Part shown: piece by piece, positions 57,225 to 64,000 of the stretch | How positions within the stretch are numbered: the stretch's first letter is position 1 | How the letters are laid out: every line of letters begins with the position of its first letter | DNA from: Dyella thiooxydans | GTDB taxonomy: Bacteria > Pseudomonadota > Gammaproteobacteria > Xanthomonadales > Rhodanobacteraceae | DNA: 64,000 nucleotides | Reading direction: 5' to 3' | Assembly (NCBI RefSeq): GCF_001641285.1 | Contig: NZ_CP014841.1 | Span: 744,001 to 808,000, forward strand | The notes under the pieces: model-generated | What the model was told of the DNA's origin: nothing | Databases searched by the model: none | Seen by the model: only the letters and a program-made list of their open reading frames with translations | Position numbers and translations under genes: made by a program

Positions 57225-59543
57225 TTGCCGCAACGATCGCTCAAGGCCGGCGTTCCGCTGGCCAGTGTCGCGCTGCTGCTCGGCGTGCTGGTCGTGCAGG
57301 TGTTTCCCGCGCTGCCGCGCGGCCTCGTGCTCTCGCTGGCCGTGACAGGACTTGGAGCCGGAGCGACGGCTTGCTGGCTGTCGCGCCGGGCGCGCAGTCT
57401 CGGTTGGATCCTGTTTGGCGTGGCATGGGCCATGTGGCGTGGTGCAGCGGCGATGGATGCACGCCTGCCGCATGCGCTGGAGGGCGAGGTTCTGCTGGTG
57501 ACCGGGCAACTGCTCGACCTGCCGGACCCACGCGCTGACGGTACGCGATTTGCGTTCCGGATCGACTCGGCCCGGCTCGATGGACGTCAGGTGGCGTGGC
57601 ATGGGCGGGTTCGACTGGCCTGGTACGACCCTTCCCGCGTGTTGCGTCCCTGCGAGCGCTGGCAGTTGCGGGTGCGCCTGAGGCGGCCGCGGGGGATGAT
57701 CGATCCAGGTGGCGCCGATACCGAGCGCACCGCATTGGAGCGCCGGATCGATGCGGTGGGCTACGTTCGCGAAGGCGGTGACAACCGGCGGCTGGGTGCA
57801 TCGGCCTGTGTCGACCGCCTGCGCCTGCACCTGGCAGCGTCGATCGACGCCCGGATGGCCGATCCGCACGACGCGGCACTGCTGCGTGCACTCGCGGTCG
57901 GCGATACGCGTGGACTCGACCCCGACGATTGGGCGGTGGCGAGGGCTACCGGCGTCTCCCACCTGCTGGCCATTTCCGGCTTCCATGTAGGCGTGGCCGC
58001 GGCGTTCGGGGTCGGGCTGGTCTGGCCGATCTATGCACTGTTTCCCGGGCTCGGGTTGAGATGTCCACGATCCCGCGCGCAAGCGGCTGCGGCGCTGGTC
58101 GCGGCCCTGGCCTATGGCCTGCTCGCGGGCATGGGCCTGCCGACACTGCGCACCCTGCTGATGATCGCGGTGGCGGTGGTTGCGCGCAGTCGCCGGCGGC
58201 ATCTGGATGGGCGCCATGCGCTGGCGATGGCGCTGCTGGTGATGCTGCTGGTGGATCCGCTGTCGGTGCTCGCGGCCGGCTTCTGGCTGTCGTTCGTCGG
58301 AGTGGCATTCCTGATGCTCTGCCTTGGCGTGCAGGGCCGCAGCTGGCGGACGTTCGCCCGCGAGCTGGTACGCGGTCAGTGGGTGATGAGCATTGCGCTG
58401 CTGCCGTTGACGCTCTGGTTCTTCGGGCAGGCCTCGCTGGTCGGGGCGCTGTCCAACCTGGTCGCGGTGCCGGTGGTCAGCCTGCTGATGGTGCCGGCCA
58501 CCCTGCTGGCCGTGCTCGCGCTGCTGCTGTGTCCACCGCTGGCTGCGCCAATGCTGGCTCTGGCTGCCGCCACCGGCCACGCGCTCTGGTGGTTGCTGGC
58601 GCGCATGGCTTCGTGGCCCGGAGCGGCGTGGTACCTGCCGGCGGTTACTCCGTGGGCTTTGGGGCTGGCGATGCTCGGCGCGCTCTGGATGTTGGCGCCG
58701 CGCGGGACGCCGTGCCGCTGGCTCGGCGGCCTGTTGTTCCTGCCGCTGCTGCTGCCTGCGCGGCCACCGATCCCTGCGGGTGGCTTCCAGGCTTGGGTAT
58801 TCGACGTGGGGCAGGGGCTGTCGGTACTGGTGCGGACGCATCGCCATGCCATGCTCTACGACGCCGGTGCCCGCTATCCGTCAGGCTTCGACGTCGGGGC
58901 GGCGGCCGTGGTGCCTTCGTTGCGGGCACTCGGCGTGCGCCGGCTGGATCTGCTGATGATCAGCCATGGCGACAATGATCATGCGGGCGGTGCTGGCGCC
59001 GTGCTGGAGGCGTTTCACGTCCCGCGCCGACTGGCTGGCGAGCCCTCGCGGATGCCGATGCCGATGGCGCCATGCGTGGCGGGTCAGTCCTGGCATTGGG
59101 ACGGCGTGACTTTCCGTGTGCTCAATCCGCACGGGCGGCCGTCGCACGACAACGACCGTTCCTGCGTGCTGCTGGTCGAGGGTGGCGGCGATCGCCTGCT
59201 GCTTACCGGGGACATCACCCGACGGGTGGAGGGGGACGTCGCTGCGGGCGTGCCTTCCGGCCGGCCGGTGGCGATGACGGTGCCACACCATGGCAGCGAA
59301 ACCTCGTCCGGCGCGGCTTTCATCGCTGCGCTGCATCCCGCATTGGCGATGGTTTCGGCCGGATGGCACAACCGCTTTGGTCATCCTCGCCCGGCGGTGG
59401 TGGCCCGCTACCGGGCCGCGGGCGTGCCGTTGCTCAATACGGCGAGCGAGGGTGCGCTGCGGTTGGATTTTCCGGTCGATGCCCCGGTCCGTGCCTGGCC
59501 TGGAGAGCGGCTTCGGCAAAGCCGCTACTGGCGCGAGCGCTAG
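57225..59543 (+). CDS. comEC: ComEC/Rec2 DNA uptake channel protein
   Basis: The protein has 772 residues. An N-terminal DUF4131 region with transmembrane helices is followed by the competence domain (GISHLLAISGFHVG-type, here VSHLLAISGFHVGVAAAFGVGLVW) with many helices. The C-terminal metallo-beta-lactamase domain has VFDVGQGLSVLVRT, SHGDNDHAGGAGAVL and VPHHGSETSSGA. It carries single-stranded DNA across the inner membrane in natural transformation. It starts with TTG at 57225, with AGGGGA upstream. Length is full. Confidence 0.95.
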   Translation: MPQRSLKAGVPLASVALLLGVLVVQVFPALPRGLVLSLAVTGLGAGATACWLSRRARSLGWILFGVAWAMWRGAAAMDARLPHALEGEVLLVTGQLLDLPDPRADGTRFAFRIDSARLDGRQVAWHGRVRLAWYDPSRVLRPCERWQLRVRLRRPRGMIDPGGADTERTALERRIDAVGYVREGGDNRRLGASACVDRLRLHLAASIDARMADPHDAALLRALAVGDTRGLDPDDWAVARATGVSHLLAISGFHVGVAAAFGVGLVWPIYALFPGLGLRCPRSRAQAAAALVAALAYGLLAGMGLPTLRTLLMIAVAVVARSRRRHLDGRHALAMALLVMLLVDPLSVLAAGFWLSFVGVAFLMLCLGVQGRSWRTFARELVRGQWVMSIALLPLTLWFFGQASLVGALSNLVAVPVVSLLMVPATLLAVLALLLCPPLAAPMLALAAATGHALWWLLARMASWPGAAWYLPAVTPWALGLAMLGALWMLAPRGTPCRWLGGLLFLPLLLPARPPIPAGGFQAWVFDVGQGLSVLVRTHRHAMLYDAGARYPSGFDVGAAAVVPSLRALGVRRLDLLMISHGDNDHAGGAGAVLEAFHVPRRLAGEPSRMPMPMAPCVAGQSWHWDGVTFRVLNPHGRPSHDNDRSCVLLVEGGGDRLLLTGDITRRVEGDVAAGVPSGRPVAMTVPHHGSETSSGAAFIAALHPALAMVSAGWHNRFGHPRPAVVARYRAAGVPLLNTASEGALRLDFPVDAPVRAWPGERLRQSRYWRER

Positions 59544-59645
59544 CATCACGAGCCGGCTTTCGGCAGCCGGACGCAGCCCACGGAACGCGCGGTTCGGACT
59601 GGTATGATGCCGGCTTCGTTCTGCTTTGCATCCTGCGGGGGCGTT

Positions 59646-60299
59646 GTGCTGGAAATCCTGATGGCTGGCGGTTGGGCGATGGCGCCCATCCTGTTTTGTT
59701 CGGCGATCGCCCTGGCGATCGTGCTGGAGCGTTTCTGGACGCTGCGCCGTTCGTCCGTGCTCCCGCCCGGGCTGGGACAGGAAGTGCGTGACTGGGCCCG
59801 CAAGGGCCAGCTCGATCCCAAGCACCTGGAAACCCTGGCCAGCGGCTCCCCGCTGGGCGAACTGCTGGCCTCGGCCCTGGTCGTGCGCGACCGCTCGCGC
59901 GACATCATCAAGGAGCGCCTGGAGGACACCGGCCGCCATGTGGCGCATCGGATGGAGCGTTACCTCAACACGCTAGGCACGATCGCGCTGATCGGTCCGC
60001 TGCTGGGACTGTTCGGCACGGTGATCGGCCTGATCCGCATGTTCCTCGACGTCATGCGTGGCGGCGTGGGCGACCCGATGAAGATGGCCGGCGGCATCGG
60101 CGAGGCACTGATCTGCACGGCCACGGGTCTGGTGGTGGCGATCCCGGCCTATGTGCTGCATCGCTACTTCCGCAGCAAGGTGGCCGGATACTGCGTCGAC
60201 ATGGAGAAGGAGGCGATCGCCCTGCTGGACGATCTCACCTTCGGCACGCCGGGTGCACCGGCGACGCCGCGCCCGCGCCGCACCCCGGCGGCAGGCTGA
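59646..60299 (+). CDS. exbB: ExbB/TolQ-type proton channel protein
   Basis: The protein has 217 residues and three transmembrane helices (about 11-27, 110-133, 152-175). The motor signature GTIALIGPLLGLFGTVIGLIRMF and the conserved ALICTATGLVVAIPAYVLH are present. It forms a proton-driven motor with the following ExbD-type gene, for outer-membrane energy transfer. It starts with GTG at 59646. No TonB gene is adjacent, so its energised partner is unknown. Confidence 0.93.
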   Translation: MLEILMAGGWAMAPILFCSAIALAIVLERFWTLRRSSVLPPGLGQEVRDWARKGQLDPKHLETLASGSPLGELLASALVVRDRSRDIIKERLEDTGRHVAHRMERYLNTLGTIALIGPLLGLFGTVIGLIRMFLDVMRGGVGDPMKMAGGIGEALICTATGLVVAIPAYVLHRYFRSKVAGYCVDMEKEAIALLDDLTFGTPGAPATPRPRRTPAAG

Positions 60300-60304
60300 A
60301 ACCG

Positions 60305-60736
60305 ATGCGTATCGGTTCGGACCGTCGTCGCGACGACTTCGAGATCAACGTGATCCCGTTGATCGACGTGCTGCTGACGCTGCTGATGTTCTTCGTGCTC
60401 ACCACCACGTTCATCCAGCACTCGCGCATGCAGGTGACCCTGCCCAAGGCCAGCGCCGAGGAGCGCGACGTGCAGGCGCCGCTGCTCACGGTGATGATCG
60501 ACAAGGATGGCCGCTATTACGTAGGTAGCGACGAGGTGCTTGGCGAAGGCATCGAGCCGCTCAAGCAGATGCTGGAACAGAACTCCGGCGGCCGGCGAGA
60601 CGGCCAGGTCGTGATCCGCGCCGACGCGATGACGCCGCACCAGTACGTGGTGACCGCGATGGATGCGCTGGGGCAACTGGGCTTCACCCGATTGTCGATC
60701 GCTACCACGCCGGAGAAGCCGGGGGCGGAGCGGTGA
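60305..60736 (+). CDS. exbD: ExbD/TolR-type protein
   Basis: The protein has 143 residues, one transmembrane helix (about 18-37) with the essential Asp in NVIPLIDVLLTLLMFF, and a periplasmic C-terminal domain. It completes the ExbB motor. The ATG follows 5 bases after exbB and lies inside a small ACCGAT-GCGT-ATCGGT hairpin. The stop overlaps the msbA start by GTGA. Confidence 0.95.
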   Translation: MRIGSDRRRDDFEINVIPLIDVLLTLLMFFVLTTTFIQHSRMQVTLPKASAEERDVQAPLLTVMIDKDGRYYVGSDEVLGEGIEPLKQMLEQNSGGRRDGQVVIRADAMTPHQYVVTAMDALGQLGFTRLSIATTPEKPGAER

Positions 60737-62508
60737 ATGCCGCGGAGCGACGAGGAGTCTGGGACGCCAAGACCTGGGAGGTCTACAAGCGCCTGTTCGG
60801 ATACACCCGCCGGTACCGGACGGTCGGGCTGCTCGCGATTCTCGGCATGGCGATCGATGGCGGTGCGCTGGCCGTGTTCACCAACTTGCTCAGGCCGCTG
60901 TTCGACGACCTGTTCAAGAACAAGGATCCGCATCTGATCTTCTGGATGCCGATCTGGATCATGATCATCTTCGCCGTGCGCGGCATCGGCACCTTCCTCA
61001 GCAGCTACGGCATCTCCTACATCGGCCGCCACGTCGTGCAGGCGATGCAGATGGATGTGTTCGGGTCCTACCTGAAGCTGCCGGCGACCTTCTTTGGCGC
61101 GGAGCCGTCCGGCCAGCAGATCTCGCGCATCACCTACACCAGCGAGCAGGTGGCGTCGGCGTCGACCGATGCGATCAAGATCGCGGTGACCGAAGGCGTC
61201 ACCGTGGTGAGCATGCTGTACGTCATGCTGCACAACAGTGCCTACCTCACGCTGGCCCTGCTGGTGATGGTGCCGGCCGTGGCGCTGATCGCCACCGTGG
61301 TCAGCCGCCGCTACCGCAGCATCAGCCGGCGTATCCAGGGGTCGATGGGCTCGGTCACCGGCACGGTCGAGGAATCGGTGGGCGCCTACCGCGAAGTCCG
61401 CATCTACGGCGGCCAGCCCCACGAGGGCGCGCGGTTCGACGAGGTCACCCGGCGCGCGCGGCGGCTCAACCTGAAGATCGCCTTGACCAGCGCCTCGTCC
61501 AGCACGGCGATCCAGACGGTCGCCGCGTTTGCGCTGGCCGTGCTGGTCTTCCTGGGCACGCGGGCTGACGTGATCGACCACATCACCTCGGGCGTGTTCA
61601 TCACCGTGCTCACCGCGATGGGCGCGATGATTCCCTCGCTGAAGCGACTGACCAACGTGCAGTCGAACATCCAGCGCGGCATGTCGGCGGCGGAAGATCT
61701 GTTCGACGTGATGGACATGGCGCCGGAAGGGGATCATGGCCGGATCGAGCTGGATCGCACCCGCGGCGATCTCGTGTTCGAGGGCATCCGCCTGCGCTAT
61801 CCACGCAGTGAGGCAGAGGCCCTGCGCGGGGTGGACCTGCGCTGTCCGCCCGGCACCGTGACCGCGCTGGTCGGCCGCTCGGGCAGCGGCAAGAGCACCC
61901 TGGTCAGTCTGCTGCCGCGGTTCTACGAGCCCAGCGCCGGCCGGATCGTGCTCGACGGCGAGGATTACCTCGACTACACCCTGGCCTCGCTACGCCGGCA
62001 AATCGCCTGGGTGGGGCAGAGCGTCGTGCTGTTCGACGGCACGGTGGCCGAGAACATCGCCTACGGCGAACTGTCCGGCGCCAGCGAGGCCGAGATCGTC
62101 GCCGCGGCCGAGGCGGCCAACGCGATGGAGTTCATCGGCCGCATGCCGCAGGGACTGCAAAGCCAGATCGGTCAGGGCGGAGGCATGCTCTCCGGAGGCC
62201 AGCGCCAGCGCATCGCGATTGCCCGGGCGATCCTGAAGAACGCGCCGATCCTGGTGCTGGACGAGGCCACCAGCGCGCTCGATACCGAATCCGAGCGGCT
62301 GATCCAGAACGCACTGCAGCGCCTCATGGAGCACCGCACGACGCTGGTGATCGCGCATCGGCTGTCGACCATCGAGGGGGCGGACCAGATCGCCGTGATG
62401 GACCACGGTCGCATCGTGGAGCAAGGCACCCACGCCGAACTGCTGGCGCTGCAGGGCCACTACGCCGCGCTCCACCGCATGCAGTTCCAGGCGCCGGCGG
62501 GCGACTGA
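60733..62508 (+). CDS. msbA: Lipid A flippase MsbA
   Basis: The protein has 591 residues. An N-terminal ABC transmembrane domain of six helices (about 25-315) is followed by the nucleotide-binding domain: Walker [20 protein letters not shown], the signature MLSGGQRQRIAIARAIL, and Walker B ILVLDEATSALD. It flips core-lipid A across the inner membrane. It starts with GTG at 60733, overlapping exbD. lpxK follows by 6 bases. Confidence 0.96.
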   Translation: MNAAERRGVWDAKTWEVYKRLFGYTRRYRTVGLLAILGMAIDGGALAVFTNLLRPLFDDLFKNKDPHLIFWMPIWIMIIFAVRGIGTFLSSYGISYIGRHVVQAMQMDVFGSYLKLPATFFGAEPSGQQISRITYTSEQVASASTDAIKIAVTEGVTVVSMLYVMLHNSAYLTLALLVMVPAVALIATVVSRRYRSISRRIQGSMGSVTGTVEESVGAYREVRIYGGQPHEGARFDEVTRRARRLNLKIALTSASSSTAIQTVAAFALAVLVFLGTRADVIDHITSGVFITVLTAMGAMIPSLKRLTNVQSNIQRGMSAAEDLFDVMDMAPEGDHGRIELDRTRGDLVFEGIRLRYPRSEAEALRGVDLRCPPGTVTALVGRSGSGKSTLVSLLPRFYEPSAGRIVLDGEDYLDYTLASLRRQIAWVGQSVVLFDGTVAENIAYGELSGASEAEIVAAAEAANAMEFIGRMPQGLQSQIGQGGGMLSGGQRQRIAIARAILKNAPILVLDEATSALDTESERLIQNALQRLMEHRTTLVIAHRLSTIEGADQIAVMDHGRIVEQGTHAELLALQGHYAALHRMQFQAPAGD

Positions 62509-62514
62509 CGCGCC

Positions 62515-63504
62515 ATGGCGCTGGCCGACGAGCTGCAGGCGAGCTGGTACGGCGATCGACGCCCGCAGGCCTGGACGTTTCCGCTGGCCGCGCTCTACGG
62601 CAGCCTCGCCGCCCTGCGGCGGATGCTGTACCGCGCTGGCATCCTGCATCGTGTCCGCCTGCCCGTGCCGGTGGTGGTGGTCGGCAACCTCACAGCCGGC
62701 GGCACCGGCAAGACGCCGCTGACCCTGGCGCTGGTCGATGCGCTGCGTCGGCGCGGCTGGCGGCCCGGCGTGGTCAGTCGTGGCTATGGTGGCACCCAGC
62801 GCGAGCCGGCGTTGCTGGACGCGCAGCCCGATCCGGCGACATTCGGCGACGAGCCCTGCCTGATCCGCGCCGGCGGCACGCCGGTGGCGGTGGGGCGGGA
62901 CCGACCCGCCGCCGCCGCGCTGCTGATTGAGGCCGGTTGCGACATGGTGATCGCCGACGATGGCCTGCAGCACTACCGCCTTGCGCGTGATGTCGAGATC
63001 TGCGTGGTCGACGGCGCGCGGCGTTTCGGCAACGGCCGGCTGCTGCCGGCCGGGCCGCTGCGCGAGCCGCTGTCGCGGCTGCGACGGGTCGATTTCCGCG
63101 TCGCCAACGGTGCCGCAGGGCCCGATGAGTTCCCGATGCGACTGGTCGGCGGCACCGCGGTTGCGCTGCTCGACGGCGAGGAGCGCCCGCTGGCCAGCTT
63201 CGCCGGTACGCCGGTGGCCGCGGTGGCCGCCATCGGCCACCCGGACCGCTTCTTCGAAAGCCTGCGTACGCAGGGGTTGGAGGTGGACGGCCATGCTTTT
63301 CCGGACCACCACGCGTTCCGCGCGTCGGAACTGGCATTCGCCGGTGCGCGCCCGTTGCTGATGACCGACAAGGACGCCATCAAGTGCGTCCGCTTCGCCC
63401 GCCCGGGCTGGTGGCGGGCGCCGATCCGGGCCGAGTTGCCCGAGGCGTTCCTCGATGCGCTCGACCGGCGCCTGCAGCAGGCGCGCTCCCACCGGGATCG
63501 CTGA
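62515..63504 (+). CDS. lpxK: Tetraacyldisaccharide 4'-kinase LpxK
   Basis: The protein has 329 residues. The P-loop is VGNLTAGGTGKTPLTLALV, followed by GVVSRGYGG, the MVIADDGLQHYRLARD motif and LLMTDKDAIKC. It adds the 4' phosphate to lipid A in the last cytosolic step. Placement next to msbA is common in proteobacteria, and the start at 62515 follows msbA by 6 bases. Confidence 0.96.
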   Translation: MALADELQASWYGDRRPQAWTFPLAALYGSLAALRRMLYRAGILHRVRLPVPVVVVGNLTAGGTGKTPLTLALVDALRRRGWRPGVVSRGYGGTQREPALLDAQPDPATFGDEPCLIRAGGTPVAVGRDRPAAAALLIEAGCDMVIADDGLQHYRLARDVEICVVDGARRFGNGRLLPAGPLREPLSRLRRVDFRVANGAAGPDEFPMRLVGGTAVALLDGEERPLASFAGTPVAAVAAIGHPDRFFESLRTQGLEVDGHAFPDHHAFRASELAFAGARPLLMTDKDAIKCVRFARPGWWRAPIRAELPEAFLDALDRRLQQARSHRDR

Positions 63505-63602
63505 CGGCTCTCCCTGGGCGGCAGCACTTCGCTCCGCCGATCCACACGAAAACCCGGCCTCCGGGAGCGGGCGCTCGACAGGCGCAGGACGGCTCGCTAG
63601 AC
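63505..63602. other. Short intergenic stretch before the YerC operator
   Basis: No gene is present. The DNA becomes AT-richer only in its last 30 bases, where the operator-like palindrome and the start of the next gene lie. A promoter for the regulator and the his operon is probably here. Confidence 0.4.
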
Positions 63603-63630
63603 TGTGCAAATGTATTAACGCATTAGCACA
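63603..63630 (+). promoter_or_regulatory. 28-bp palindromic operator-like site upstream of yerC/hisG
   Basis: The left half TGTGCAAATGTATTAA matches the reverse complement of the right half TTAACGCATTAGCACA at 12 of 14 positions: TGTGC, AATG, TTAA, CATT and GCACA are symmetric. It ends 2 bases before the start codon of the TrpR/YerC-like gene, so binding would block transcription start or translation. TrpR proteins bind dyads of similar length. No Shine-Dalgarno remains between it and the ATG. Confidence 0.7.
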
Positions 63631-63632
63631 TT

Positions 63633-63968
63633 ATGAAGCGCCGTTCCGTCGACCCCGAAACCCCCGCCGAGTCCGCCGAGCTGAGCCTCTGCGAGGCTTT
63701 GCTGTCGCTGAAGAACGCCGGGGAGATGTCGGCGTTCCTGCACGACCTGTGCACGCCGGCGGAGCTGGAGGTGCTGGTCGACCGCTGGCGGGTGGTTCCG
63801 TATCTGCTCGAGGGCGTCTCCTACCGGGAGATCCACGAGCGGACCGCGGTCAGCATCACCACGATCGGACGGGTGGCCCGGTATCTCAACCAGGGCAGTG
63901 GCGGCTACCTGGCGGCGGCCGCGCGCGCGGCCCGGCGCCGCACGAACCAGAAAAAGGACAAGGCATGA
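63633..63968 (+). CDS. TrpR/YerC-YecD-family regulator
   Basis: The protein has 111 residues with a TrpR-like helix-turn-helix: CTPAELEVLVDRWRVVPYLLEGVSYREIHERTAVSITTIGRVARYLNQG, here the helix pair around SYREIHERTAVSITTIGRV. The YerC/YecD family controls his or trp genes in several bacteria. Its stop overlaps the hisG start by ATGA, so it leads the histidine operon. The palindrome upstream is the likely autoregulatory site. Confidence 0.9.
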   Translation: MKRRSVDPETPAESAELSLCEALLSLKNAGEMSAFLHDLCTPAELEVLVDRWRVVPYLLEGVSYREIHERTAVSITTIGRVARYLNQGSGGYLAAAARAARRRTNQKKDKA

Positions 63969-64000
63969 AGACGCGCGATCGCCTGCGCATTGCGATGCAG
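63965..64000 (+). CDS. hisG: ATP phosphoribosyltransferase HisG, first 12 codons
   Basis: Twelve codons are present, MKTRDRLRIAMQ, then the window ends. The RDRLRIAxQK start is that of HisG, the first enzyme of histidine synthesis, and the gene overlaps the TrpR/YerC stop by ATGA. The identification rests on this short stretch and on context. Confidence 0.75.
   Translation, partial: MKTRDRLRIAMQ

Overview
The window is high-GC chromosomal DNA of a gammaproteobacterium, most probably Xanthomonadales (Rhodanobacteraceae-like: Rhodanobacter, Dyella or Frateuria type). Grounds: a ccmABCDEFGHI cluster with a MetX-type serine/homoserine acyltransferase at its end, sdhCDAB followed by sdhE and a YgfX-like gene, lolCD-comEC-exbBD-msbA-lpxK in one run, and a YerC/TrpR-like regulator overlapping the start of hisG. 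This is inference from gene content and protein character; no database search was possible.

Region by region. (1) About 1-7557: lower-GC accessory DNA next to a tRNA-Arg(CCT) gene. It holds a small lipoprotein, a LuxR-type regulator, a small membrane protein, and a defence-like methyltransferase/ATPase locus whose middle has been replaced by an IS256-family insertion sequence. A tyrosine integrase reads away from an intact tRNA-Arg. An 11-bp tandem repeat and a displaced 3' half of a second tRNA-Arg(CCT) follow. (2) 7856-15997: core-like genes: a GH89 alpha-N-acetylglucosaminidase, an OmpR/EnvZ-type two-component pair overlapping an esterase gene, and a compact four-gene set (secreted Gly/Ser-rich protein, EF-hand protein, sterol-desaturase-family hydroxylase, alpha/beta hydrolase). 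(3) 16248-17593: a short array of integron-type gene cassettes with attC sites and no integron integrase in sight (a CALIN), the most unusual feature of the window. (4) 18031-24023: a roughly 6-kb integrative element in the 3' end of tRNA-Ala(CGC), carrying a P4-type integrase, an AlpA-like regulator, a RepB-like primase protein and cargo genes. (5) 24404-31624: MASE1 sensor protein, RNase D, an FGE-fold protein, tRNA-Leu(CAA), cysteine dioxygenase and the MetX/SST acyltransferase.

(6) 31621-38445: the complete cytochrome c maturation operon, read on the minus strand as ccmA-B-C-D-E-F-G-H-I and then the acyltransferase, mostly with ATGA/GTGA overlaps. Upstream of it lie a DUF3293 gene, kynurenine 3-monooxygenase, acetoacetyl-CoA reductase and the PHA regulator PhaR. 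(7) 41804-46627: an EmrAB/outer-membrane-factor tripartite drug-efflux operon controlled by a divergence-free upstream MarR gene with a palindrome at its start. (8) 46684-50485: TatD, two glycine-zipper proteins, a SleB-type cell-wall hydrolase and YgfZ. (9) 50589-55002: succinate dehydrogenase with its assembly factors (DUF1674/SdhAF4, SdhE) and YgfX. (10) 55123-63504: envelope genes for lipoprotein release (LolCD), competence DNA uptake (ComEC), an ExbBD-type motor, lipid A flipping (MsbA) and lipid A 4'-kinase (LpxK). (11) 63603-64000: a 28-bp palindromic operator-like site, a TrpR/YerC regulator and the first codons of hisG.

The core genes are ordinary housekeeping. The interest lies in three mobile layers packed in the first 24 kb (two tRNA-targeted elements, an IS-gutted defence locus and an orphan cassette array) and in a few regulatory palindromes. 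Start positions were chosen by Shine-Dalgarno, overlap with the neighbouring gene, and family start; they often differ from the longest possible frame.
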